Of a stretch of 64,000 nt of DNA, positions 30,283-39,248 are shown piece after piece. The notes beneath the pieces are model-generated. The model saw nothing but the letters and a program-made list of their open reading frames with translations. It had not been told where the DNA came from and did not search any database. The stretch comes from Hydrogenovibrio thermophilus (GTDB taxonomy: Bacteria > Pseudomonadota > Gammaproteobacteria > Thiomicrospirales > Thiomicrospiraceae): NCBI RefSeq assembly GCF_004028275.1, contig NZ_CP035033.1:2538501-2602500 (forward strand), read 5' to 3'. The position numbers were made by a program, and so were the translations under genes. Position 1 is the first letter of the stretch; every line of letters starts with the position of its first letter.

Positions 30283-32732
30283 TGGCTGATAACATGACCA
30301 ACCAAGCCACGGCGCTGAGGCCGAGTCTTCCAGACAATCAACGACGTTCCCTGCAAGCGGCCTGCAGCCGCATTGCGCCGACCTGGCCGCTTGACGAACT
30401 GATTGCCGTCAACCCTTGGTGGGAAATGCGTGACGAACACGTCAGTCAGGTTTCTGCCCGCCTCAGCGCCCTGACGCAGGCCAACTGTGTCATGCCGAAA
30501 GCCTATTTCCAGGAAATCTGGATGGAAACGCTGCAACCGCAACATTTGGAAACGGCCATCGCCGAGTTCGGCAAAGATTACAGCGTCGAAACCATGGAGC
30601 GCTACCTGCTCAACGAAGACGACCAAACCCACTGGCACAACATCAGTGACTTCGTCGACAGCGGCCCCAACCGCAAGTACAAAATGGCCTGGCGGGATGA
30701 GATTACCCACCAGATCAGTCAGTTCTGCGCGGACTTTTTTCGCCCCCAAAATGTCGAGTCCGCCCCTTACGCCAACACCTATCAAGGGCTTTACCTTGAG
30801 TGGTTGAGAACCACCCGGCAAGACAAAGGGATTGAAATTCTCATGGCGGAAGACGGCCTGACCGAACTGTTCAATGACTTGCCGGAAAGTGCCGAAGCCC
30901 TGCTGGCCGAAGCGCTGATTGGATTGCGAGTGCCGGAAGGTGAAACCGCCGAATACAGCCACGCCTTATTGTTGGACATCAACGGCTGGGCCTCCTGGGT
31001 GGCCTACCTGCGCTGGCAGGATCGTTTAAGCGGACATGACAATGACCTGATGATGGATTTGCTCGCCATCCGCATGGCTTGGGAATGGGTCCTTTGGCGT
31101 CACCAAAAACAAACCGACAAAGTCGTCTTCAACGAATTGAAAGTGATGTGGCGTCACCAGATGACCATCGTGCACGACTTGATTCAGAATCATCAAAATT
31201 CGCAGGAAAAATCCTGGATTTGGCAACGGGCCGCGGAAATCGCCTATCAATCGACGTTGCATCAACAACTGAAATACTCGCCCCATGCCGAACAGACCGA
31301 CGCCGGTAAAACGCCGACCTTACAGGCCGCTTTCTGCATCGACGTGCGCTCGGAAATCATTCGACGTGCGCTGGAAGCGCAGGATGCCGGCATCGAAACC
31401 CTTGGCTTCGCCGGTTTCTTCGGGTTACCGATAGAATACCGCCCGGCCGGAACCGATATTATCCGGCCACAACTGCCAGGCCTGTTGAAATCCAACATTC
31501 AGGTAGCGCCCATTCTGCCGCAGCAAAAAACTGCGTCGATTCGGGAAAAGCTCAACAAGAAAGCCCGTTGGATTGAATGGAGCAATGCCCCACCGTCCGC
31601 TTTTACCATGGTGGAAGCGACCGGGTTGATATATGCCTTTAAGCTGTTGCGAAACAGTCTTTTCCCGGAAGATGACAGCCATCCGGTCAACCACCTTCCG
31701 GTGAGCGACGCCTTCGAACTGACACAGGGCCAAGACCCGCTCAGTCTGTCGCAAAAAGTCGATTTGGCTTACGGCATCCTCAACGCCATGGGGCTGACCG
31801 GACCCTTGGCGGAGACGGTGCTGTTGGTCGGGCACGGCAGCAGCAGTTGCAACAACCCGCACGCTTCCGGGCTGGACTGCGGAGCTTGCGGCGGCCAAAC
31901 CGGCGAAATCAACGTTCGGGTTCTGGCCTATTTACTGAATGACCCAACCGTTCGCGATGGCTTGCAGGCAAAAGGCCTCACCATTCCAACGGCCACCCGT
32001 TTCGTCGCCGCCATGCACAACACCACCACGGACGAGTTCACTTGCTTCGGGGAAGACATCGCTCGCAATGAACCGGTTTCCAACTGGTTGGCCCGCGCCG
32101 GCGAAATGGCCCGTCAGGAACGTTCGATCCGTCTTGGCTTGGACCACCTGAAAGAACCGGTCTTGCACAAATCCATCAAGCACCGCGCCAAGGACTGGTC
32201 ACAGGTACGGCCTGAATGGGGCCTGTCGAACAACGCCGCCTTCATCGTGGCACCGCGTTGGCGGACTCGTGGCATCAACCTGCAAGGTCGCGCCTTCCTG
32301 CACGATTACGAGGCGTCGCAAGACCCGGACGCCAGCTTGCTGACCCAAATCATGACCGCCCCGATGGTGGTCACCAACTGGATCAACCTGCAATACTATG
32401 CGTCGGTCTGCGACAACCACACCTATGGCAGTGGTAACAAAGTCCTGCACAATGTGGTGGACGGCTGCATCGGGGTGTTTGAAGGCAACGGCGGGGATTT
32501 ACGCATTGGACTGCCGATGCAATCCCTGCACGACGGCAACAAATGGATGCACGAACCGCTTCGCCTCAGTGTCTATATCGATGCGCCGCGCAATGCCATC
32601 GCCAAAGTGGTGGCGGAAAACGAAGTGGTGCGTCAGCTCATCGACAACGAATGGCTGTTCTGTTTCCGTTGGGACTCTAATGGCAGCGTTGAAAGGTTTA
32701 TTAAGCAAACTTGGCAAGCGCATCATAACTAA
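30279..32732 (+). CDS. dabA: DIC accumulation complex catalytic subunit DabA (DUF2309)
   Basis: 817-residue soluble protein with a beta-carbonic-anhydrase-like zinc site: the Cys/Asp pair in FCIDVRSEIIRRAL and the His/Cys pair in LLVGHGSSSCNNPHASGLDC followed by GACGG. With DabB it hydrates CO2 one way inside the cell, powered by the ion gradient, raising cytosolic bicarbonate for carbon fixation. The N-terminal LDELIAVNPWWEMRD motif is typical of DUF2309. Start ATG 30279 overlaps the dabB stop and has AGAGGAG upstream. A 46-bp palindrome follows the stop. Confidence 0.96.
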   Translation: MMADNMTNQATALRPSLPDNQRRSLQAACSRIAPTWPLDELIAVNPWWEMRDEHVSQVSARLSALTQANCVMPKAYFQEIWMETLQPQHLETAIAEFGKDYSVETMERYLLNEDDQTHWHNISDFVDSGPNRKYKMAWRDEITHQISQFCADFFRPQNVESAPYANTYQGLYLEWLRTTRQDKGIEILMAEDGLTELFNDLPESAEALLAEALIGLRVPEGETAEYSHALLLDINGWASWVAYLRWQDRLSGHDNDLMMDLLAIRMAWEWVLWRHQKQTDKVVFNELKVMWRHQMTIVHDLIQNHQNSQEKSWIWQRAAEIAYQSTLHQQLKYSPHAEQTDAGKTPTLQAAFCIDVRSEIIRRALEAQDAGIETLGFAGFFGLPIEYRPAGTDIIRPQLPGLLKSNIQVAPILPQQKTASIREKLNKKARWIEWSNAPPSAFTMVEATGLIYAFKLLRNSLFPEDDSHPVNHLPVSDAFELTQGQDPLSLSQKVDLAYGILNAMGLTGPLAETVLLVGHGSSSCNNPHASGLDCGACGGQTGEINVRVLAYLLNDPTVRDGLQAKGLTIPTATRFVAAMHNTTTDEFTCFGEDIARNEPVSNWLARAGEMARQERSIRLGLDHLKEPVLHKSIKHRAKDWSQVRPEWGLSNNAAFIVAPRWRTRGINLQGRAFLHDYEASQDPDASLLTQIMTAPMVVTNWINLQYYASVCDNHTYGSGNKVLHNVVDGCIGVFEGNGGDLRIGLPMQSLHDGNKWMHEPLRLSVYIDAPRNAIAKVVAENEVVRQLIDNEWLFCFRWDSNGSVERFIKQTWQAHHN

Positions 32733-32751
32733 AAGTACATAGTTGGCTGGG

Positions 32752-32797
32752 TGCAATAGATGAAAACCACCAGGCCTGGTGGTTTTCATCTATTGCA
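32752..32797. terminator. 46-bp perfect palindrome with CCAGGCCTGG copy 5
   Basis: Two perfectly complementary 23-base arms without any spacer, centred at 32774/32775, with the core at 32770-32779 and an inner ACCACCAGGCCTGGTGGT. It starts 20 bases after the dabA stop. As RNA it would form a very stable hairpin with a TTTT in the 3' arm; transcription termination behind dabA is the simplest reading. Confidence 0.85.
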
Positions 32798-32824
32798 AAT
32801 AACTCAAATACCCCATTAGGTTCA

Positions 32825-32886
32825 AGTTGAATTTTCAACTGATCAGCCCGGCGACGTGGTGAGCTTATCCCTCTTTTTCAACTGAG
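32825..32886. promoter_or_regulatory. Operator-like repeats upstream of the SulP gene
   Basis: AGTTGAA-TT-TTCAACT (32825-32840) is a near-perfect palindrome. Its right half recurs as a direct repeat, TTTTCAACTGA, at 32833-32843 and 32876-32886, 43 bases apart (about four helical turns). Likely binding sites of a dimeric regulator controlling the SulP/iota-CA genes. The rest of the 220-bp gap holds the terminator palindrome and no gene. Confidence 0.4.
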
Positions 32887-32952
32887 AGAGTCAAGCTATC
32901 AAATGCAACATGCCTTTAAGCATTTTCAGAATCAAAAGGTTTAAAAAAACAA

Positions 32953-34269
32953 ATGACACAGGAAAACATAAACACAGAAAATGCCCAAATATCGGATACA
33001 GGTTCGGCGGCCTTTCGAAAGGAGTACGCTTTACAAGATCTGCAAGCCGGCGTGATTACCGCAACCATGGCGATTCCCTTGTCCATCGGTATCGCTTTAA
33101 TGTCGGATTACCCGATTCAGGTCGGCCTCGCGACGGTGGCATTTGCATCTTTCATTGGCTTTTTATTTGCCTGGTTTCGCCCAGGAAACTTTATCGGCGC
33201 GCCGGGTATTGCCGCTGGTTTAGCACCGATTTTAGCCTTGGGCATTGCTACCTTCGGCATCGAAAACATGGCGTTTATCATTTTTTTAACGGCGACTTTT
33301 CAGGCGTTGATTTGGAAGTTCAATTGGCAGCGATATTTGCTTATGGCCGTTCCCGGTTACTTGGTTGAAGGCTTATTGGCCGGAATTGGGTTAAAAATTG
33401 CCCTGAAATTTCTGCCGTTTTTATGGATGCTACCGGTCGGAGTGGCCGCCAGCGAAGATTTCTGGACGGAATCGCGTATGCAAGTGATTGCGTTATCCGC
33501 AGTCGGTGTTTTGTTGTTTTTGGGGCTATTTCAAAAATTTAAGGACACCAAACCGGCATTGCCTTATTTTGCACTGATTGTCTTTGGCATTATGGCCGCC
33601 TTCTTTGTGGAGGTGAAAATGCTCAAGGTCGAAGACATTGAGTTTAATATCGGTTTTCCGGTTCCCAACTTTGACAGTGTGTGGCTGTGGCTTTATGCCT
33701 TTTTCTTCGCGATGATGTTGGCTGTGGTGGATGTGATTGAGCAGGTGATGAGTAACGCCGCTATTGAAAAAATTGACCCTTTGAAACGACCCTGTAACTC
33801 CAATAATTCGCTGCTGGCGATTTGGGTGTCGAATATGGGGGCGTCTTTCTTTGGCGGGATGACCAATTTGGACGGTTTGGCAAAATCCTCTACCAATCGT
33901 TTGGCGGGCGCTTACACCAAATTATCGGTGCTGGTCATTGGATTACTGATTACTTTTTTTGTTTTTAATGTGCACCATCTTGACCATCTCCCATATTTTG
34001 CATTGGCGATTATCATGACGTTTGTCGGCATCAAGATGGTGTTGGGCCTGTTGCACATTGCCAAGCATGGTCCTTATGCTTTGCTGCTGGCCACGCTGTG
34101 TGGCATTTTGGTTTTTAAGGTCGGCATTTTCGAAGGCTTGATCATTACTCTGGTGATTCATGCACTGATTTATTATGTGATTTTTAAGAAGATTGATTGC
34201 CGTCCAACCGGCTCCATTCTCCGTCATTATTTCAAAAAATTTAAAGAAGACGATAAAGAATTAAATTGA
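32953..34269 (+). CDS. SulP-family anion transporter, probable bicarbonate uptake
   Basis: 438 residues with about 11-12 membrane helices. The start of the membrane domain (YALQDLQAGVITATMAIPLS with IGIALMSDYPIQVGL) and FIGAPGIAAGLAPILALGI match SulP transporters. The cytoplasmic STAS domain of classic SulP proteins is missing: the protein ends in a short charged tail (FKKFKEDDKELN). In sulfur-oxidising autotrophs STAS-less SulP proteins act or are proposed to act in bicarbonate uptake, and its place between dabBA and an iota-CA supports that here. Base composition looks lower in GC than dabA. The ribosome site is weak (AAGG 13 bases upstream). Confidence 0.82.
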   Translation: MTQENINTENAQISDTGSAAFRKEYALQDLQAGVITATMAIPLSIGIALMSDYPIQVGLATVAFASFIGFLFAWFRPGNFIGAPGIAAGLAPILALGIATFGIENMAFIIFLTATFQALIWKFNWQRYLLMAVPGYLVEGLLAGIGLKIALKFLPFLWMLPVGVAASEDFWTESRMQVIALSAVGVLLFLGLFQKFKDTKPALPYFALIVFGIMAAFFVEVKMLKVEDIEFNIGFPVPNFDSVWLWLYAFFFAMMLAVVDVIEQVMSNAAIEKIDPLKRPCNSNNSLLAIWVSNMGASFFGGMTNLDGLAKSSTNRLAGAYTKLSVLVIGLLITFFVFNVHHLDHLPYFALAIIMTFVGIKMVLGLLHIAKHGPYALLLATLCGILVFKVGIFEGLIITLVIHALIYYVIFKKIDCRPTGSILRHYFKKFKEDDKELN

Positions 34270-34429
34270 GAGCTTTGCATGAGTGGGGCGCGATAGAAAA
34301 ATGAGATAAAATTTTTCTGAATTAGGCGGAAAACGCAGCGAATAGCGAGCTATTTGCCAGTTTTTCAACGACATTCAGGGAAATTTTAGCCATTTTTATC
34401 CGTGCATCCATCTCGTACAAAGCTCTCAA
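34266..34429. repeat. 164-bp imperfect inverted repeat (MITE-like or giant hairpin)
   Basis: Two 81-base arms around a 2-base centre. The outer 12 bases pair perfectly (TTGAGAGCTTTG / CAAAGCTCTCAA), as do several inner blocks (AAAAATG, TAAAATTT, CTGAAT, GAAAA, AATAGC). It begins inside the SulP stop codon and ends 45 bases before the iota-CA start. No target-site duplication is evident by eye and no open frame lies within. Confidence 0.75.
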
Positions 34430-34474
34430 ATTAACGGTTTTCGTAAAGCCGTTTTAAATGAAAAGGAAATTATT

Positions 34475-35023
34475 ATGAACGATCGTTATCCAATCAGCGG
34501 TACGGTGGGAATTGAGTGGGATGGCCAACAAAAAGTCAGTGTCAGCGGTTTTCAGTCGAGACAAAAAACCAGTTTGGTGACTCAACGCAATCTAAAAGCG
34601 CCGGTGGACACCGCCTATGCCAACGAGTCTTGCCATTGTGCGCCGGCCTCGGAAAAATTAGCCAAGGAGTTGTTTCAGCGCTGGAACCAAGCTCTGCTGA
34701 GCGAAAATGCCAAGTCGGTCGCCAATCTATATTGGGACGATGCGGTGTTGTTGCCGACGGTGTCTAATGTTCCTCGTATCAACCCGGCTGAAATTGAAGA
34801 TTACTTTCAACACTTTTTGCAATCCAAGCCGAATGGCACCGTTTTATCGCGTAATTTAAAACAAGGATGCAACAAATTGACGGATGCGGGTGTCTACGAA
34901 TTTGAAGTGGTTAAAGGCGGTAAAAAAAGCGTGGTGCCCGCCCGTTACACCTTCGTGTATGAGTTTCGTCATGGCGACTGGAAAATCATTCATCACCATT
35001 CTTCAATGATGCCGGAATCTTGA
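34475..35023 (+). CDS. Iota-class carbonic anhydrase (CaMKII-AD/SnoaL-like fold)
   Basis: 182 residues. Residues about 62-182 match the bacterial iota-carbonic anhydrase family (COG4337, CaMKII-association-domain fold): LFQRWNQALLSENAKSVANL, YWDDAVLLPTVSNVPRIN, EIEDYFQHFLQSKPNGTV, DAGVYEFEV, VVPARYTFVYEFRHGDWKII, and the signature HHHSS just before the C-terminus. It interconverts CO2 and bicarbonate. Unlike many bacterial members it shows no signal peptide; the first 60 residues are polar (MNDRYPISGTVGIEWDGQQK) with a Cys-His-Cys at 50-52. Good ribosome site (AAGGAAAT). With dabBA and SulP it forms a carbon-concentrating cluster. Confidence 0.85.
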   Translation: MNDRYPISGTVGIEWDGQQKVSVSGFQSRQKTSLVTQRNLKAPVDTAYANESCHCAPASEKLAKELFQRWNQALLSENAKSVANLYWDDAVLLPTVSNVPRINPAEIEDYFQHFLQSKPNGTVLSRNLKQGCNKLTDAGVYEFEVVKGGKKSVVPARYTFVYEFRHGDWKIIHHHSSMMPES

Positions 35024-35121
35024 TGCTGGATAAGCTCAGATAATGCAACAACTTAAAGAAATGCGACCCTTAATGGCGCCTTAATTTGGACGAAGTATCG
35101 GCCTGGCCCAAACGACAGAGA

Positions 35122-36300
35122 TTACAGCAGAATACCGCTGTTCGGTTTCCGGCTGGGGCGTGCCAGAATTGGCAGGTACAATACCGTCAGCCATAAAAAG
35201 GCCAGGCTCCAACCCAACTGGCTGGCCTGAACCCACCAGACAGTGTACTCCGGCAACAGGAGCGGAAACGCCACCCGCAATACGGCGGAGGCCGCCAAAA
35301 GGGCGAACACCCAAACCAGACTTTTCGGCGGTTCAAACACATTCCGGTTGGTATGCCCCAACGAAATGCGCGCCATAATGGACGAACACAGCAAGCCAAT
35401 GCCTCCGGCCGCCAGCGCATGCAAGGCAATCGATTCACTGACCCAACCCAGACCGACCAAGCCGTAGAGCGCCATGCCGGTCACCATAAACGCATAGGAA
35501 ACGTGCAAGGGCCACAGCAGCAACACCGACCAGATGCGTGGATGGTACCAGGCCTTCAGTCGGATAAAATGCACGCCGGCCAACGGAAGCGCAATCAAAC
35601 TGGTCGCCCAATGCTGCGGGAAAAACACCGCCGCCACCATCAACGCCAAAAAACCGACCAGCGCCAAGGCATCCAACCGTTTCGACTGCACGCTTTCCGG
35701 CAACCCCAACGCCTTTTCGGTGAAAAACGGAATCAGACGCCGCATCATCGTCAAGTTAATCGCCAGCACCAGAAAGAGCCCGAAAATCACCCCCAGGTGC
35801 ACACCGTTATCGAGCCAGTTAAACGCCCCGGCGTAAAACACCCCATTGGCCGCCAACAACAAGGCAAACTTCGACGCCAACCCCATTTGCGGCCACAATT
35901 TTTGGCGCAACACCGGGCCGATGAACAGCCACAGCAGCCCGAGGTTAAACAGCAAATCGGACGTCGCCACCCAAATCAACGGCCAATCCAGCAAAAAACC
36001 GATTCGCGCCAAGGCCCAACAGGCAAACACCCAAGCCAGACGCCAACCCGAAGCCGAATTCTCCTTCGACCAGTTCATCACCGCCGTCAGCAAGAACCCT
36101 GTCACCGTCGCCAACGCATAACCGAACACCATTTCATGCGCATGCCAATACATCGACGGAATACCGGAGAAGGTCGTCATCGCAGCCGGATATTGCCAAA
36201 ACCAGATCAACATCGCCACGCCGGTGAACAGACTGCCACCCAGAAAAAACGCGCGGAAAGCGCGATCGAAAAAGAATAACTGACTCGGAAGTCGTACCAT
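35122..36300 (-). CDS. nnrS: NnrS-family heme/copper membrane protein
   Basis: 392-residue protein with about 12 membrane helices. The NnrS pattern is clear: FRAFFLGGSLFTGVAMLIWF, WHAHEMVFGYALATVTGFLL, MMRRLIPFFTEKAL, and HALAAGGIGLLCSSIMARIS with SLGHTNR. NnrS proteins protect against or respond to nitric oxide and are often controlled by NO- or oxygen-sensing regulators; no such binding site was firmly identified upstream. It converges with the iota-CA gene and is divergent from the efflux operon. Confidence 0.9.
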   Translation of the reverse strand: MVRLPSQLFFFDRAFRAFFLGGSLFTGVAMLIWFWQYPAAMTTFSGIPSMYWHAHEMVFGYALATVTGFLLTAVMNWSKENSASGWRLAWVFACWALARIGFLLDWPLIWVATSDLLFNLGLLWLFIGPVLRQKLWPQMGLASKFALLLAANGVFYAGAFNWLDNGVHLGVIFGLFLVLAINLTMMRRLIPFFTEKALGLPESVQSKRLDALALVGFLALMVAAVFFPQHWATSLIALPLAGVHFIRLKAWYHPRIWSVLLLWPLHVSYAFMVTGMALYGLVGLGWVSESIALHALAAGGIGLLCSSIMARISLGHTNRNVFEPPKSLVWVFALLAASAVLRVAFPLLLPEYTVWWVQASQLGWSLAFLWLTVLYLPILARPSRKPNSGILL

Positions 36301-36337
36301 TGCCTTCTCCTTTGAATTCGAATGGTATGAAGAAATC

Positions 36338-36351
36338 GACCAGGCCTGGTC
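36338..36351. repeat. CCAGGCCTGG dispersed palindrome, copy 6
   Basis: Core at 36340-36349, extended to the 14-bp palindrome GACCAGGCCTGGTC. It lies 38 bases upstream of the nnrS start, within the divergent nnrS/efflux gap. Confidence 0.9.
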
Positions 36352-36578
36352 AAAATCGTAGTCTATGAATGCCCACTTTCCAACAAGGTACAGAGTAAGG
36401 TTTGATGATTTTGATAACTCTCATCAAGGCTACGCCTAGCGACCAGCTTGAATCCATGGTCGCCCATCCACACTTTTTTTGTCGCAACATCATATCACAA
36501 CACCAAAATCACGCTGACCAGCGCACGCCCCCGTCACTTGAAAAGTGAGCTCCCTTCCTAAAAATGCAATAATAATCC
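36352..36578. other. Non-coding stretch between nnrS and the efflux operon
   Basis: The gap from 36301 to 36672 (372 bp) holds palindrome copy 6, then about 225 bp in which I see no gene or clear signal, then the efflux promoter listed separately. Scattered TTGAT/ATCAA halves near 36410-36430 do not form a standard FNR/NnrR box. Confidence 0.5.
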
Positions 36579-36608
36579 TTGTTAACGACTCATGAGTCGG
36601 TATATGAT
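36579..36608 (+). promoter_or_regulatory. Efflux operon promoter with palindromic operator in the spacer
   Basis: TTGTTA (-35, 36579-36584) and TATGAT (-10, 36603-36608) are 18 bases apart. The spacer contains the perfect 14-bp palindrome CGACTCATGAGTCG (36586-36599). An operator there fits a TetR/MarR-type repressor or a MerR-type activator. About 65 bases upstream of the first efflux gene. Confidence 0.5.
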
Positions 36609-36672
36609 AACGGCATGATGCTTATATGTAACACTCGCCTCAAACCAGTGAGTTAGAAAAGACGGAACCAGC

Positions 36673-38163
36673 ATGTTTTCACCCCCTAAACAGAATTCAA
36701 TCACAAAGCACCTGTTACGCTTTTCGCCATTAGGGGTTGGTCTTCTACTGCTGTCACTGGCGGGCTGTTCCATGGCGCCCGAGTATCAACGCCCGGAAGC
36801 ACCCATTCCATCCAAATTTCCGGCCCCTGAACAAGCGGCGAAGACTCTGGATGCCACCATGCCGGAAGATAAAGCCACACCGGACTGGCAAACCTACTTC
36901 AGCGACCCGGCACTGCAAAAAATCCTCAATGACGCGCTGGCCAACAACCGCGATTTGAGAATCGCGGCCGCCCGAGTCCGAGCTTCACGCGCCATTTACG
37001 GCATTCAGCGCTCCGATCTTTTCCCCGACATCAATGTCGGCGCACAAGGCAGCCGAACCCATACGCCCGCCGACCTTAGCTATACCGGCAGGGAAGTCAC
37101 CTCGTCGAGTTATCAACTCAGCGCCAATTTAAGTATCTGGGAACTCGATTTCTGGGGCCGAATCCGCAGTTTGGAAGAAGCCGCATTACAAGATTACCTG
37201 TCGCAGGAAAGTTCGCAACAAGCGTTTAAAATCGCCTTAATTGCTCAGGTGACCAATGGCTACCTGAATTATCGGGAGTTGGATCAACGCCTGGTTCTGG
37301 CCCAAAAAACCCTGAGTTCCCGCGAAGAATCCTACCGTATTTTCAAGCGACGCTTTGAAATGGGTGTCATCTCCGAACTGGACCTGACACAGGTCGAAAC
37401 TCTAGTCAAACAAGCTCAAACTCTGACCATCGAATTGGAGCAACTTAAAGAAAACCAACTCTACGACTTGTCCTATCTGGTCGGCAGTCCGGTGCAACTG
37501 AAGCATGTCGACAGCTATTTCGGCGAAGAGGCGGTATTTCAACCGATTTCACCAGGCCTGCCTTCCGAGCTGCTGAACAACCGGCCGGACATTCTCGCCG
37601 CCGAGCATTCACTGCGTTCCGCCACCGCTAATATCGGCGCGGCCAGAGCGGCCTTCTTCCCGAGCATTACCCTGACCGGCTATGCCGGCACCGCCAGTGC
37701 GGAACTGGACGGCCTTTTCGCCTCCGGCAGCGGTGCCTGGAGTTTTGCTCCCAGTATCAACCTGCCGATTTTTAACGGCGGGCGAAACCAGTCCAATCTG
37801 GATTTATCCAAGGCACGCCAAAACGAGGCCGTGTCCAACTACGAAAAAACCGTTCAAAACGCTTTCAAGGAAGTCTCGGTTTCATTGTCGAATCAGAAAT
37901 GGTTAAAGAAACAATTGAAGGTGTTGGAAGATACCTTATCCATACAACAACGCCGAGCCCATCTGGCCGAACTTCGCTACAAAAGCGGCGCGACGCCTTT
38001 TTTGGAAGTTCTGGATGCCGAACGCGCCCGACTCAGTGCCGAACAGACGCTCGTCACCGCCCGGCGCGCTTTATCCAGCAGTCAGGTTGAACTTTACACC
38101 GCCATTGGCGGCGGCCTGACCCAGAAACAAAAATCCCCTGCCCCCCAAAAAACCGGAGAATAA
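36673..38163 (+). CDS. Outer-membrane efflux factor, NodT/OprM type
   Basis: 496 residues. Lipoprotein signal ([20 protein letters not shown], lipobox LAGC). Two TolC-like repeats of strand plus long helices follow: [20 protein letters not shown] with [17 protein letters not shown], and the second repeat [20 protein letters not shown] with [20 protein letters not shown]. The NodT-class signature NRPDI is present. Forms the outer-membrane tunnel for the adaptor and ABC transporter encoded next. First gene of a four-gene operon with 3-5 bp gaps. Confidence 0.95.
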   Translation: MFSPPKQNSITKHLLRFSPLGVGLLLLSLAGCSMAPEYQRPEAPIPSKFPAPEQAAKTLDATMPEDKATPDWQTYFSDPALQKILNDALANNRDLRIAAARVRASRAIYGIQRSDLFPDINVGAQGSRTHTPADLSYTGREVTSSSYQLSANLSIWELDFWGRIRSLEEAALQDYLSQESSQQAFKIALIAQVTNGYLNYRELDQRLVLAQKTLSSREESYRIFKRRFEMGVISELDLTQVETLVKQAQTLTIELEQLKENQLYDLSYLVGSPVQLKHVDSYFGEEAVFQPISPGLPSELLNNRPDILAAEHSLRSATANIGAARAAFFPSITLTGYAGTASAELDGLFASGSGAWSFAPSINLPIFNGGRNQSNLDLSKARQNEAVSNYEKTVQNAFKEVSVSLSNQKWLKKQLKVLEDTLSIQQRRAHLAELRYKSGATPFLEVLDAERARLSAEQTLVTARRALSSSQVELYTAIGGGLTQKQKSPAPQKTGE

Positions 38164-38168
38164 TCAAC

Positions 38169-39245
38169 ATGAATGCCCAACGCCTCAAACGCGCCATCGT
38201 CCTTATCATACTGGCTGCCATTGTTGGTTTCGGGGGCTGGCATTTTTGGAAGCAATGGAATGAAAACAATAAAAACGGCTATTTAATCAGTGGCAATGGC
38301 CGCATTGAAGCCGTTGAAATCGACATCGCCACCAAACTGCCCGGCCGTATTGAAAAAGTGCTGGTCGATGAAGGCGACTTTGTCCAAAAAGGCCAACTGC
38401 TTGCCATCATGCAGACCGATACCTTAAATGCCCAACTGGCGGAAGCCGAAGCCCAATACAAACAAGCCCAAAATGCCGTCAAAAGTGCCGAAGCTCAAGT
38501 GGCGGTACGCAAAAGCGACGTGGCCGCCGCGAATGCCGGGGTGGTGCAGCGTGAAGCCGAACTGGATGCCGCCAAACGGCGCCTGGCCCGCTCCGAGGTA
38601 CTGTCTAAGGAAAATGCCTCCTCCATACAGGAACTGGATGACAATCGTGCGCAGGTTCGCAGCGCCAAAGCCGCCGTCATTGCGGCCCAGGCACAAGTGA
38701 CCGCCGCTCAAGCCGCCGTTACCGCCGCCGAAGCGCAAGTCACCGGCGCCAAATCTCAGGTTGTCGCCGTGGAAGCCACCATTGAACGCATTCGCGCCGA
38801 CATCAACGACAGCCAACTGACATCACCGAAAAACGGCCGCATCCAATACCGCATCGCCCAACCCGGAGAAGTCCTTGGCGCAGGCGGAAAACTGCTGAAT
38901 CTGGTGGATTTAAGCGATGTGTATATGACCTTTTTCGTGCCGGAAACCGATGCCGGTAAACTCGCCATCGGCCAGGACGTTCACATCATTCTGGATGCCG
39001 CACCCGGTTTTGTGATCCCAGCCCATATTTCCTTCGTCGACAGTGTGGCTCAGTTCACCCCCAAAACGGTCGAAACGGCTAAGGAACGTCAAAAACTCAT
39101 GTTCCGCGTCAAAGCACAGATTCCGGAAGAACTTTTGCAGGCGCATATCGACAAAGTAAAAACCGGTTTGCCCGGCTTGGCTTGGCTCAAAATGGACCCA
39201 GACAAAGACTGGCCGGAAAACTTGCGTGTAGCGCTACCCGATTAA
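38169..39245 (+). CDS. HlyD/YhiI-type membrane-fusion adaptor
   Basis: 358 residues. N-terminal membrane anchor ([18 protein letters not shown]), lipoyl half [20 protein letters not shown], a long Ala/Gln/Lys coiled-coil hairpin at about 80-195, the second lipoyl half with [20 protein letters not shown], and a beta-barrel with the [20 protein letters not shown] strand. Bridges the inner-membrane ABC transporter and the outer-membrane factor. Five bases after the outer-membrane factor gene; order and partners match E. coli yhiI-rbbA-yhhJ. Confidence 0.94.
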   Translation: MNAQRLKRAIVLIILAAIVGFGGWHFWKQWNENNKNGYLISGNGRIEAVEIDIATKLPGRIEKVLVDEGDFVQKGQLLAIMQTDTLNAQLAEAEAQYKQAQNAVKSAEAQVAVRKSDVAAANAGVVQREAELDAAKRRLARSEVLSKENASSIQELDDNRAQVRSAKAAVIAAQAQVTAAQAAVTAAEAQVTGAKSQVVAVEATIERIRADINDSQLTSPKNGRIQYRIAQPGEVLGAGGKLLNLVDLSDVYMTFFVPETDAGKLAIGQDVHIILDAAPGFVIPAHISFVDSVAQFTPKTVETAKERQKLMFRVKAQIPEELLQAHIDKVKTGLPGLAWLKMDPDKDWPENLRVALPD

Positions 39246-39248
39246 ACC

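Noticed and set aside
35172-35245. Cluster of GGCCAGG/GGCCTG partial matches to the dispersed palindrome inside nnrS.
   Set aside because: None matches 9 of 10 bases; they reflect Leu/Ala/Trp codons of the membrane protein.
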